NCBI GenBank assembly: GCA_026770025.1
Contig: JAMXDE010000053.1
Coordinates: forward strand, 186,001-250,000
DNA from: Craspedostauros australis
Lineage: Eukaryota; Bacillariophyta; Bacillariophyceae; Mastogloiales; Achnanthaceae
DNA: 64,000 nt
Direction of reading: 5' to 3'
Made by a program: the position numbers and the translations under genes. The notes under the pieces are model-generated. The model worked only from the letters and a program-made list of their open reading frames with translations, searched no databases and was not told the DNA's origin. How positions within the stretch are numbered: position 1 is the first letter of the stretch; each line of letters opens with the position of its first letter. This document shows positions 49,409 through 59,933 of the stretch, piece by piece.

Positions 49409-52093
49409 ATGGCTGGTGATGCGATGCGCTGTCTCGCTGTCCTCGTGTGCCTGGTGTGCGTCGCAACGCATCTTTCAACTCAACTGCAGCCTCCATCAAC
49501 ACAATACACATCATCCTCCATTCACTGTGATCTTCTGCTCGCAAGCATGATGCTCGCTGGTGACTGTGTGAAGGTGTCATCCCACACGGACTCACGTGGC
49601 AGGGTTCATGACCTCGGTGTGTGCCATGTCCAGTCGCTGATGAAGCTGACTGTTGAGGGCGCTACCGTCAAACGTGATGGGCCTCTTGCACCAGGAGAGG
49701 TGGAGATGGTCATGGTGACCCCAGTGATGTCCAGAGGGCACATGTACATCGTTCGTGAGGATCTGTGCGCACCACACAGCCTCGCTACCTTCGCACGGAC
49801 TCGCGCTGCTGGTGGCCTTGCTCAGCCTTCCCTCCTTTCTCCCCAGCATCACTCTGTCGCTGCTGCGCGTGTCAACAACAAGGCTAAGCCCCCCACACCA
49901 TCCCCAACTACCACGGAACCGCAAGAAGCCGACATCGCTGCTTTTCTCGAGCTGGCACAAGAGCACAGGACAGCAGCCATCGCCCAGCTCACGAAGCAGA
50001 TGAAGAAAGGCGCGAAAACAAAAGGATGGTTGCGAAAGGATGGAGGGCATAGCAACACTAAGCCCACCAATAGAAAGAAACAACTTGATAAGCAAGACAA
50101 CCAAAACTACATCGTTCTCTATTTCAATTTGGGTGGGATCCCAGCCAACATGAAATTGATCGCCCACGCATGGGATATTGGCACTAGCACTGTCGAACGC
50201 AACATCAAAAAATTCCAACAGAACAACCTGGAATGGAAGAAGCGCAGCAATGCGGGCAGCACCATCTTCACCTGCTCCAAGAAGCAACAGCAATGCTTCA
50301 CGCCGCGTGCCATCTTCGCAAAGCAACTGCGGCTTAAGCATCCCAGACAACGGTTGACGACTGAGGACATCTCTTATGCCTTTGACCATGCTTCGCCTGA
50401 AGAGCTGGCATCCGCAAAATCCCTGTCTGATTCGTGGTTGGAGCGTGGTCCCTTCCTGCAAGTTGAGCTCCAGGATGTGTTGCAATGATGCAATGGCGCA
50501 ATCTCGTGGGACGATGTTGCACGCGAACTAGCAGGAAACGGCAACGTCCAATGCGTCTGCAAAGACACCATCCGAACATACGTCATGGGATTGGAGGGCA
50601 GCAAATACCATTCTACAACAATACTCCCCAAGATCAAGGGCGACACGAAGGCAAAGCGCGAGATCTGGGCCAAGGACTTCTGTGTGTTCTGGGAAGCAGC
50701 TGAGCAGCTTGAGAATACACAAGTTGTTGTTGTCCACATGGATGAGAAGTGGTTCTACTCTATTGTTGCTTGGAAGAATCTCAAACATGTGCCCCAAATG
50801 GGGGTTAAGCCTGTGAATCATGCTGTGCACCACAAGTGCCACATCAAAAAGACCATGGTGATTGCATCAACAGCGTTCGCTCCAACAGACAACCGCTTTG
50901 ATCGAGGAGGAAAGGCGTATAAGGTCAGCTTCGAACGTGTTGGGCGCAAGGTTCGAGCGCAGAAGACTACATACAAGCGAACTTGGGTCTCGCCAACCAA
51001 GTACAAGCACCTTCCTGACAAGAACAAAATCTCTTGCAAGAAGGGTGAACTGTACTTTCAACCACTGGAAATCATGGGCAGCAAGGAAACAGATGGCCAT
51101 CGTGTTAAGCCCAAGCCAAAATACAGCCTCAAGAAATTCTTCCGCGAAAAAGAACTCCCAGCACTGGATTCGCTTGCCAGCAAAATCAAGGCCAAAACGG
51201 GCAAGAACGTGGTGATTCGGTACCAGATGGATGGCGCAGGGCCACACAGAGAGATGGAACTGCTCAGGTTCATCAACGAGGAGTTCGACAGTCGCAGGTG
51301 GCACCTCCAATTTCAACCATCGAATTCTCCCATCACGAACGTGAAAGACGATACGATATTCCCAGCAATGTCAAAACACGTGTCAGCGCATCAAGGTAAG
51401 CACAACAGGAGTCGCATGTTCACCACTGATGCGTTGTGGGGTGCTTGCAAAACCTGTTGGGAGCAATTTGGGCTGGACAAGGTAGCTCGCGCGTATGTTC
51501 GCCACCATCAGATCGCCTACGCAATTTGTGCTGCGAAAGGAGGTGACGAATTTGTGACGGAGCGCAAGGGACTGAGCATGAACGTGCGGAAGCAAACATT
51601 CACCGAAACTGACAAGGACGGCAACAAGATCGGCGTTACTGTGTCTCACACGGACTTCACGTTGGAGGAGGAGGATGAGGCAACCAACAATGCTTCCAAG
51701 AAACCAACTGCAACAGGCAAGAAAGACAAATCAGCTGGCTTCAAATATGCCAAGCCCAACATCGAAGGTATGTACGATGATGCGCTCAAGGTGATGGCTG
51801 TCAGTGGACTGCAGTGCCTTAAAACGAACCTGCGAACAACCAGAAGCCTCATTCCATTGCTGGAGAAGCAAATCGTTGCGACCACCAAAGCCAATGAGGA
51901 GGCTGAGCAACAGAAAAAAGGCCAGAAGAAGAAGACACCCAGCAAGAGCAAAGCTGAGATTAGTGGGCCTCACAACAACAAGAGCAAGACCGAAGCAGCA
52001 CCCACCATGAACACATTCGAAGTGGCCATGTTCGTTGGCAAGACCGAGCATCACAGCAAAGCAGAGCAGGATGCCAACACAGCAGAGGTGTAG
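49409..52093 (+). pseudogene. MLE-1 mariner-type transposase with one in-frame stop
   Basis: A single frame of 895 codons is interrupted only by TGA at 50486-50488; the reading frame before and after is the same, so one nonsense change separates two intact parts. A helix-turn-helix (LIAHAWDIGTSTVERNIKKF) lies near 50150-50215. The catalytic triad is HMDEKWF (near 50740), YQMDGAGPH (near 51225) and NSPITNVKDD (near 51330), about 38 residues between the second and third Asp, like the plant/stramenopile mariner group. The C-terminus is Lys-rich. It is unusually long for mariner (normally 350-500), with an extra N-terminal 220 residues. Whether TGA is read through or reassigned is not testable here. 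Confidence 0.85.
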
Positions 52094-52670
52094 CTGCAAA
52101 TCGTAGTAGTAGTAGTATTATATGTGTGAGGTACACCTGTGGTTCGAATGGTGGTGTGCGCATCATTTGCTTGATGGCATGGAGGATTGTGATGTGATGT
52201 GTTGTGTTTTTTTTGTGACGGGGACCATAATTTTTGTGTCGTGGTTGGTGCGCGTCGCCACACGATCGGTGTGTTGTGTCGCGAAGCCGTCACGTTGCGT
52301 CGTGGAACGGTCCGCGTGTGTTGCGGCGCGATTGGCCATCACGTTGTGTCGCGAAGCAAGGGCCACGTGCTGCGAGACGCACTCACATCTTGTGTTGTGA
52401 CTGGTTTCGCATGACGTCGAATCCGTCCTGTGACGTAGAAGACGGACCAGGGAGGAACAACACGAAATAGCTCTAAATGTATAATCGCCGTTGCTCCCAA
52501 AAGCAAGCAAACCAGTGGCAACAAGGGGCCAAAACTCTACAACTAGTGCTATCGTGACCCCATTTTACATTCTCTGCAGCTAGTAACAGCAGCAGCAGCA
52601 GCAGCTGCAGGAGTCCCAATACTGAAGGCAGGGACCAAGACGACAGCCAGATGTTCCCCGTGGTGGACTA
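52094..52670. other. Right end of MLE-1 and left flank of the long-TIR element
   Basis: Noncoding; the right TIR is 52531-52576 and a short CAG run is near 52588-52605. The 93 bp between the two elements would stay open in one frame across the long-TIR insertion (into 58748 onward), but no protein family is recognised. Confidence 0.5.
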
Positions 52671-52830
52671 GGAGCCCCCCGAGTGAGTCGACCTGCACTT
52701 TGTCCTGGGACTCAACATCTTTTTTCTCGGATATCCAAACAAATCACATATTCATAATCCTCATATTCTAAAACCAAATAATGATTCAAATTACTTTCCG
52801 GTTAGACCTTAGTTTAAGTTTTATGGTCCC
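52671..52830 (+). repeat. LT element left inverted repeat
   Basis: Pairs with 58586-58745. The inner limit is approximate. Confidence 0.9.
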
Positions 52831-52998
52831 ATCAAGGTGCTAATTTTTAGACTGATTTAGGGACTCAGCCTTTGACAGACGACTACATCGATCCAATTTA
52901 ACCCTTTGCTGTTCTTTGTTTCAGCAAGTTTGTTCCGATTTTGAATTGTTTAGTCTCTTTTTCAGGTGTTCGGACGACACCATCCAACAGTCCATCCA

Positions 52999-54502
52999 CG
53001 ATAGCACTAGTTGTAGAATGTTGGGGTAAGCGGTGAATGCGCTTTTACATGCATTCAACCATGTGCTCGGACGATCCGTCATCGACGTCACGAAATTGGA
53101 TACTTCGTCATGAAACACCAATGATATCACGATGCGCAACATCAGGTCTGCTTCGTCGTGGCGAAGTGGTTGAGCGGGGTTGGTACTCCTCGAGTGTTTT
53201 ATGTTGTGCTCCTTTTGGACAGTCACTACAATTCTTGGTAAATCTCCACATCCCCCAATATGTGAGGCTGGTTGAGAGTGGCAAACTTGACACACCAACA
53301 TGGAAGTGGAGCCACACCAAAAAAACATCCACAATGGCCGTCGAACGGTATGCTTGGCGCCGCAACAACCAGCCGGCCAATTCAAGATTCAAGCATATCG
53401 CCGTCACCGCCATGCAACCTTTGGTGGGTGGACGAGCGGAGGCGGGAAGAGGGGTTGATTTGGGGCCGTCGTAGGCCCCAGAAATACGGCCACAATTTGG
53501 CTCCAAATCGGCTCGTTGGTTTTGGCCTGTGTGTGGCACACACAGGTCATATCAGCGCCTATGGATGCGCAAGATGCCTCAAGGAGGCCAAGATGAAGGC
53601 ACCCTCGAAGTTTGAGGGTCGCGGAGCACCGGGAAGGTGTCCGCGCGGAGGCAAAGGTGGTTTTGAGGAGTTTTGGTTGGGGCTCGCCTGGCACCGGTCG
53701 CGTGGCTTTGGCTGTGAGGGGCGATGGGACGACGCCCCTCAATCGCAAAGCCACCCATACAAGGTGCGTGCGACATCAATTGAAGATGCACGTCGTGAAG
53801 TGTGCGCCATGGATATGGTCTACAAGAGGCTGCAGCTGACCATATCTGCAGAATGGTCGTTGTTGGTGGGAGCAGAAAATGCACCACCACATCATCATAT
53901 GGAGGTGTACCACGTCGGTCATGCACTCCCAGCTCATTCTGGATGCATCCGCGTGTCGCCATGGAGTGTGGGAATGCACGAGGAGCGCTTGGAGGGGCTG
54001 AAAGGGTCATATGGATGAGGTATGGATCCGTATCCATACCGCATCCGGATTGACAACGTTTTTTGGCAATTGCTCTGTTTCAGTGTGTGGCTGCATTGCT
54101 GCATGCAGAGCCAATGTCTGTGGCCATCCTTCATGGAGCGGATAGCTGGGGGGTATTCAGAGCGAATGGTATGCACAGTTTGCTGAAATACAAGGATGAT
54201 GATAATGATCATGTGTGCTCATTGGAGGGCAACATTGTGGCATCAGCATTTTTTTCCGAATCCACCACACAAAACACAGCAAACCAACATGACTTCCAAA
54301 ATATTTTCTATACTCATTTAACTTCAATATTCTGATAAACCGATAATCATGCGTATTAATGCAATGTTTAGATTTAATTGTAAGCGATGTGTTGTTGAGA
54401 TATGGCATGACAAGCAGATATTGGATGTGTTTTTGGATGGCCTCTAGACTCGTTGTAGTAGCATGGCCTGCCACCCACAAAACTCCACAACTAGTGTTAT
54501 CG
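52999..54502. mobile_element. MLE-2, transposase-less mariner relative retaining ORFX
   Basis: The ends CGATAGCACTAGTTGTAGAA (52999 onward) and its near complement (54479-54502) match the MLE-1 core repeats. The right 250 bp (about 54240-54478), read in reverse, are clearly similar to 47890-48110 of MLE-1, so MLE-2 lies in the opposite orientation. The transposase is gone but ORFX remains. The right end supplies the last codons and stop (CCG CGA TAA) of the LT transposase at 54497. Confidence 0.75.
53428..54018 (+). pseudogene. ORFX of MLE-2, unrecognised gene, initiator and stop altered
   Basis: The alignment with MLE-1 ORFX starts at VDERRREEGLIWGRRRP (GTG where MLE-1 has ATG) and stays in a single frame for 197 codons: LVGFGLC..HTGH, KFEGRGAPGRCP, HHMEVYH, VSPWSVGMHEE, LEGLKGSYG. 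A TGA at 54016-54018 then interrupts where MLE-1 has SYRRDTDPNPN, and similarity continues in short pieces to about 54230 (SFMERIAGGYSERM, C..C.N). Preservation of frame and motif order between two well-diverged copies suggests a former protein-coding role in the mariner family. No domain is recognised. Confidence 0.55.
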
Positions 54503-57500
54503 CGGCAGTACGTGCCCATCACAATTTTCCGTCTCATCACCCAACACAGCCTCACTTTCTGTGTTGGCCTTGATTGTGTCAGCATCACACCACATCTGAT
54601 GATCCAGCTCCTCTTCTTCTCTCTGCAACTCCTCTTCTCTCTGCTCCTCCTCTGTTGCAGCTGGCGCATTGTGGGTCGCCACGATTACAGATGCTGTTGC
54701 TGTGCTTGTTGGGTTGGTGTTGGTGTTGGTTTCCGCCTTGATGAGAGAGGCCTCCTTCTTGTCCTTGCGTTGTTTGGCGTTGTACGCTGCAGACAGCGAC
54801 GCTTTCACGCGCATGGGATTTGCGTGCAGTTGTACGTACCAGTCAGTTTTGGTCCTGTTGTCGTCCATCAATTGTTCGTGTGCTTCGTGTTCGGATGGTC
54901 TGTTTTTTGGGTCCTTCGCGGACGCTTCACTGATGTCCTTCAATTTGTCCGCGATGTAGTCTGGTAGTTCCGCTGGTTTGCGCGTTGTTTTGCTCGCCCA
55001 GCCTGGCACTGCGAGTAGTGGGTGTTCGGTTTCCGCGGTCTGGTCTTGTAGCACTGTGGTGTGATCGGATGGTAGATGTTGTTGTCCGTCTGCGATGGCT
55101 TTACCGAACGCCAGCCCCTTGCTCTCCGCCGCTGTGCGCCCGAGTTTTCGCGTCTTGTCCGTCTTCCTGAACGATTCGGACGTTATCGGCAGCTTGTCGG
55201 ACGTGAACGTTCTGTCCTCGAGGACACCCAGCTCGTTGACAATCCAGCCATCCCATTCGGTGCTCTTGACCACGACGTCTTCCATGATACCAGATGCAGC
55301 CACCAACCGCGCCTGGTCATCGTCATACTTCACCTCGTGAGTTTGACGTACCTGTTGTCCGTTCGCGCGGAATCGTCGTTTTGGTGCGCCAGGAAGCGTG
55401 GTGATGTTGCCTTGGAGGGATGACGCGTTGACCAGTACCGTGGTGGTACCCGCGATGTTACCAGCTTTCAGCGCAAGGAAGAGTTGGAACGGGGTCTTGA
55501 TGTTGCGTCCACTTTGCACGTATTTTCGCAGTACACGGGTGATGTACGCGAAGTGGGTGTCCAGCATGCTCTTACCAGTTTGGGCCTCTGTGTAGATCCA
55601 TGCGATGATTTTGGCCGCCTTTCGTGTCGCAAGGTTCTTGTTGAGTACCGATGTGATGAGCGCGATGTGCTCATGACTGGCGAAACAACACGCGTTATCG
55701 CTCTGGAAGATGATTTCAGTCACGGATGGGTGAATGTCTTTGACCGTTTTTTGCAGGATGTCAAGTAGTCCACCAACTTGAAGTGTGTCTTGTGTCGGTC
55801 TTCCGCCGACCACAATGTCGATGAACTGATAAGTAAAAATGTCATTGCGACACGTGATGACCATCGCCCCAAGCAGTGACATTCCCTTCTTCCCCCAATA
55901 TTCTTGTTGGGCTTCGCTTTGGCCTGTCGGTAGAATTTTTTGCTTATGGTCGAGTACCACATAGGCTCTTTCAGGCTTATCATTGAGTTCGGATTGATAA
56001 AAGGCGATTTGTCGGAATTGCACTTTGGCACGCACTTTGTGAGCCATGTAGTTAACAATTTCGTTGGCGAATCCCGGCGCCGCCGCAAGCATTGATTGCA
56101 ATTCGTCCGTGTGTTCTGCGAGTTCGTTGTCCTTAAGCATTTCGACGAATGGGACAAAACGATCATTCACAAATCGCATTGCTGATCCACAACGGTTGCA
56201 TACTTTACGTGGTTGTTCGGTCGCGGTGGTGGGAGAAGTGTCATTTGTGATGGTTGGCGTGTCGCTTTTGAGAGTGTTCTTCTTGCGCTTGTGCTTGTTG
56301 GTGCGTGGTTTGCGTTGATTGGAGGATGTGGTTGTTGCCTTCTTCTTCTCCTTTCCGGTGATGAGTGCGAACGCAGCCGAATGCATGGGGTCATCACACT
56401 GAAGCTGCATGTGGGAGGCGGAGAATTCCCATTTGAGGAACACAACAAGCAGCTCGAGCGCATGCAAGAGGGAATCGGCTGTGCGCACATGTGGAGAGAT
56501 GACGTCATCTGGGTTGTCGTTGTCGCTGTCGCTGTCGCTCTCGTCATTGGCATCGTTTTGTTCCTCCCCGTCTGTTTCATACTTAGCCTTCAGTAGGTCT
56601 ACTAGGCGCGAAATTGCCTGTTTGAGTTTCTCCGTCGCCATCCAGAAGTAACTCTCAAAGGAAGAGAGGCCCGTCTTGATCTTGCTTTTGCGTGTTAGTA
56701 GGTGGGTCATGGTGGTGAAAGCGGGCATTCCCACTGGGCGGTTGGTCGTAGACGAGTACATGTCGAATAGTTGTTCGATAGTCGTGCTTCCTCGATCGAA
56801 CACCGGAACATTTTCAAAATTGACACCGCCATACTGTACTGTGTGACTCAAACCTGCCTTGTATGTTGCAGTGGTCATGAGGAAAGATGTCACACCAGAC
56901 AGGTCACAGGCAGGCACACGATACTGGAGAACTCTTGGCGGGATGATTTTGCCGCGGCTGAACATTTCAAAAGCATGTCGCAAGGTTGTTAGTTGACTCC
57001 GGGTCATAGTAGCGCGTGCAGGCTTGACACGAATACGTTGGTCCTCTGGAAGAGTCTCCACATGATGAGACAGGATTGCAGAGCTGTTAGTGAATGTCGT
57101 AGACGCAGCAAGCACAGCCCTGGATGCGTTAGCCAGTGTCTTTTCCCCCCTCACACAGAGGGTGTATAGATTCGGACCGAGTGTAGTTGGTGGAAGGTCC
57201 ACGCGAGCACGGACAAACGACACCACCTGTTGCATCTGGCGAGTTGGCAATGCCTCACAAGGGAGCAAGACACCCCAGAGTGCAGTAACCACAGTAACCC
57301 ATACGCGTATCACGTCCCACCATGTTTGCCTGTCACGCTGGCCACCAAGCACGAATCCCGTGGGAGGCATGGAATTAAACACGTCCATGTTGATGTCATC
57401 GGTGAGCTCCTCCATCACGCGGATCACAGCATCACGCCTCCAGCTCCCCTCCTCTGATGTATCACCCTCGAACTTGCCGCCCCTCCTGCCCCTGCTGGCG

Positions 57501-58045
57501 CGCATCTGTTCCTCCTTGTCGTCCATGTAGGTGCTGTCACTGTCATGGGAGGGATCCGCGTAGCCACCAGCAACAACAGTGTTGCAACGCCGGGGAAGCC
57601 TCGCCGGTGGGGCAGGCTCGACAGGTGGTGCAACGTCGGCCACAGCAGGCGGGGGTGGCGCGTTCACGACAACGCTCACCGAAGTCCCATCGCCAACACC
57701 TCGTCCCTCGGATCGCACCCTGACGTTGGAGTTGTCGTAGGCGCCTCCGTTGTTGTCGAGGATGTGAACGTACACATGTAGCTCGCGAGCGTGCGCATGC
57801 GTACCGTTCGGGACGAGGCTGCCATCTGCTGCGAGCATCGGCTTCACATCGATCACTTGCGTGATGATGCTCGGCTTCCTCAACGTAGCGGATGGCTTGT
57901 CAGGCAACAGTTGATCGGCGGTTGGCAACAGGAACCCCTTCGAATCGACAGGAGGAGCAGGCACACGGTGAGCAGAACGCAGTTTCTTACTGGGGGAGGG
58001 GTTAGCATCCTTGGAGTGGGCCTTGGCAGCGGTAGAGGTAGACAT
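54497..58045 (-). CDS. LT element transposase, RNase H-like DDE type (1182 aa)
   Basis: The start is MSTSTAAKAHSKDANP (58045). Residues 1-200 are low-complexity and basic/acidic; a CNRCG pair near 650 may belong to a zinc ribbon. The catalytic core shows YVVLDHKQKI near 696, IIFQSDNACCF near 781 and TEAQTGKSMLDTHFAYI near 816, with a helical C-terminal region ending in an acidic Gln/Glu-rich stretch. The SDNA...E.Q.GK..LD spacing resembles a DDE-type family I have the impression of seeing in oomycetes, but I cannot name the superfamily. The frame is fully open. The final residues come from the end of MLE-2, so the original C-terminus may be altered. The position between 155-bp TIRs marks it as the element's transposase. 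Confidence 0.75.
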   Translation of the reverse strand: MSTSTAAKAHSKDANPSPSKKLRSAHRVPAPPVDSKGFLLPTADQLLPDKPSATLRKPSIITQVIDVKPMLAADGSLVPNGTHAHARELHVYVHILDNNGGAYDNSNVRVRSEGRGVGDGTSVSVVVNAPPPPAVADVAPPVEPAPPARLPRRCNTVVAGGYADPSHDSDSTYMDDKEEQMRASRGRRGGKFEGDTSEEGSWRRDAVIRVMEELTDDINMDVFNSMPPTGFVLGGQRDRQTWWDVIRVWVTVVTALWGVLLPCEALPTRQMQQVVSFVRARVDLPPTTLGPNLYTLCVRGEKTLANASRAVLAASTTFTNSSAILSHHVETLPEDQRIRVKPARATMTRSQLTTLRHAFEMFSRGKIIPPRVLQYRVPACDLSGVTSFLMTTATYKAGLSHTVQYGGVNFENVPVFDRGSTTIEQLFDMYSSTTNRPVGMPAFTTMTHLLTRKSKIKTGLSSFESYFWMATEKLKQAISRLVDLLKAKYETDGEEQNDANDESDSDSDNDNPDDVISPHVRTADSLLHALELLVVFLKWEFSASHMQLQCDDPMHSAAFALITGKEKKKATTTSSNQRKPRTNKHKRKKNTLKSDTPTITNDTSPTTATEQPRKVCNRCGSAMRFVNDRFVPFVEMLKDNELAEHTDELQSMLAAAPGFANEIVNYMAHKVRAKVQFRQIAFYQSELNDKPERAYVVLDHKQKILPTGQSEAQQEYWGKKGMSLLGAMVITCRNDIFTYQFIDIVVGGRPTQDTLQVGGLLDILQKTVKDIHPSVTEIIFQSDNACCFASHEHIALITSVLNKNLATRKAAKIIAWIYTEAQTGKSMLDTHFAYITRVLRKYVQSGRNIKTPFQLFLALKAGNIAGTTTVLVNASSLQGNITTLPGAPKRRFRANGQQVRQTHEVKYDDDQARLVAASGIMEDVVVKSTEWDGWIVNELGVLEDRTFTSDKLPITSESFRKTDKTRKLGRTAAESKGLAFGKAIADGQQHLPSDHTTVLQDQTAETEHPLLAVPGWASKTTRKPAELPDYIADKLKDISEASAKDPKNRPSEHEAHEQLMDDNRTKTDWYVQLHANPMRVKASLSAAYNAKQRKDKKEASLIKAETNTNTNPTSTATASVIVATHNAPAATEEEQREEELQREEEELDHQMWCDADTIKANTESEAVLGDETENCDGHVLPR

Positions 58046-58585
58046 GGTGAAGTTGTTGCTGTAGAGTATAGTTGTTGGCTGGTTGGATGTGATGAACTGC
58101 ACTGGTCTGAGATGAAGTGAGGAAGGAGAGCACAGGATGACAGGTCGACCATTCGTTGACAACAACAACAACAACAACAACTACTACTACTACTACTACA
58201 CTACCACCACACTACCAGAACGAGCACTAACATTGAACACAAGAGCGAGCACGCATGGAATTGGCGAGGAAAGTTGTGAAATGGAGCGAAAGTGTGGCGA
58301 TGATGTGTGAATGGTGAGGGGGTGTCGATGATGTTGGATGCGATGTGTTTTGTGTGATGTGTTTTGTGTGATGCGTTTTGTGTGATGTGTTTTGTGACGA
58401 GCAAAATGTGAGATCATGCGCCACATGCTAACGTGTATTTAACGCGTACCAACCGAACGACATCTTCGACACCGTCTTCGTGACTGATTACCATACGATA
58501 AATAATCAAGAACATCACAGAACCTTCTGAGAAACAAGTAGGAGTTTCATGGGGTTCGACCCATACGACTCAAAAATGCCTCGAT
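58046..58585. other. LT element 5' region with microsatellites
   Basis: Leader of the transposase gene. It holds (AAC)n and (ACT)n runs at about 58155-58200 and a 14-bp tandem array at 58342-58397. No gene. Confidence 0.6.
58342..58397 (+). repeat. Four-copy 14-bp tandem repeat GATGTGTTTTGTGT
   Basis: Four adjacent units with one or two substitutions, upstream of the LT transposase; perhaps transposase-binding iterons. Confidence 0.85.
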
Positions 58586-58745
58586 GGGCTCATAAAACTT
58601 AAAATAAGGTCTAACCGGAAAGTGATTTGAATCAGTATTTGGTTTTAGAATATGGGGATTATGAATATGTGATTTGTTTGGATATCCGAGAAAAAAGGTG
58701 TTGAGTCCCAGGACAAAGTGCAGGTCGACTCACTCGGGGGGCTCC
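58586..58745 (-). repeat. LT element right inverted repeat
   Basis: The reverse complement of 52671-52830 with few differences. Confidence 0.9.
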
Positions 58746-58872
58746 TAGTCATGCTTCTCTCACTCCTTCTCGACGGTTCTGTGCAAGCGACTGCACCAGG
58801 TGTCAGACCAGAAGCAGCAGAACTGGAAGCACGCCAGCTGCTGGTGGCTCAAGAGCCAGCTGTAGCCAAACA

Positions 58873-59754
58873 ATTTGGCGATGTTTGGCTAAAATTCGAT
58901 CACAATAACCACCCTGTAGAATGTAGTACATTTTCTACTTAAGTCCCGAACAAAAACAGGCCAACAACAGCATCAACCGTAGTCAAACTCTCCAGACTTA
59001 TCTCATGTGCGTGTTCCTGTACTCATCTTGCCATTGTAGCATCACGTGACGTTGATATATACAACCCTAAAGTTTGGTGGCTGTTGCTCTCTTGCTCGGT
59101 GAGCACTGATGTGATCCGTCAAGCACCCCCATCATTCACGGACGTTTTTGGCTTCTGGTTGGCATGTTTTCTTGGTCTGAACCATCGCTGATGTCACGAT
59201 GACGCAGGCGTTGGAACCAGAATTCTCCAAACTTGTCAACGAAATTGGGGATCCGAGTGGTCAAGTATCGTTCCGACCTCCATGGGAGCACTCAACGCAA
59301 GCATGCCACCATACCATCGCACTCAAACACAATATAGACCATATGGTTGTGACCGTCTCGGAGAGAGGATTCTGAAACTATGTCTATTGTACAGATTGAG
59401 CCAAATACCGCTAAGTCCGGAGACTTCAAAGATGGAGGGTCGAATTTCTCGAAGAACAGAGGCAAGATCCTACCAGACTCCTGTAGAATCCTACGTGTAG
59501 CCAAACATCGCCAAACAACACCCGGTCCGTCCGTCGTCCGAAGGCAAAACCACACCAAGGGGGTCAACAAACACATCAAGATCGACGAGATGGTAGTAAC
59601 AACATGGTAATGCTATCACTTGCCTGGATAGCCCTTTCTCTTAAGTTTACGTAGATACAAAGATATGTTGGATTGAGTGTCTATAAAACGAAGTCTGAGT
59701 TTGGGAAAAACAGGTCCAAAATCTGTATCCAAACATCGCCAAACATCGCCAATT
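58873..59754. repeat. Possible MITE bounded by GGCGATGTTTGGC repeats
   Basis: ATTTGGCGATGTTTGGC at 58873-58889 has its inverse GCCAAACATCGCCAAT at 59739-59754; further copies of CCAAACATCGCC lie at 59501 and 59730. The 0.88-kb interval has no credible gene. The arms are short, so the boundaries are tentative. Confidence 0.4.
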
Positions 59755-59861
59755 TTTGGGGTCTGGCTCTTTGAGGCACTAGCGTTATCGTTGCTGTATT
59801 CTACATTTGGTGCAGGTCGTAACTGTGGGGACACCAACCTTGCATAGTGACGGCACAGACA

Positions 59862-59933
59862 CATCAAAAGAGGATGATTGGTGCCATCTGCATCGTTTGC
59901 ATGGTGGTGGCAACGAACTCACTGTCATCCCTG
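59862..59933 (+). repeat. Dispersed fragment of the FAD-pseudogene leader
   Basis: About 72 bp (CATCAAAAGAGGATGATTGG onward) match 1279-1350 and 33491-33560 with few changes. It is an orphan piece outside the tandem units. Confidence 0.8.

Larger units (their letters stand above)
47845..52576. mobile_element. MLE-1, mariner-like element carrying an extra gene (ORFX)
   Basis: Inverted repeats at 47845-47889 and 52531-52576, starting CAGAGAATGTAAAATGGG and containing a CGATAGCACTAGTTGT core, differ at about four positions. The left flank is TA and the right flank CA, so a TA duplication has been lost or mutated. Inside, on the plus strand, is a mariner-type DDD transposase, and on the minus strand at the left end an unrecognised gene. 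The same core repeats flank 52999-54502. With one stop in the transposase this copy is probably inactive. Confidence 0.85.
52671..58745. mobile_element. LT element: 6-kb DNA transposon with about 155-bp inverted repeats
   Basis: Inverted repeats at 52671 to about 52830 and about 58586 to 58745 begin GGAGCCCCCCGAGTGAGTCG and match with only a handful of differences over about 155 bp. The flanks are TA on both sides (52669-52670 and 58746-58747), consistent with a TA target duplication. Inside are one large DDE-type transposase on the minus strand and a nested mariner-family element (52999-54502). The superfamily is not recognised. Confidence 0.85.
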
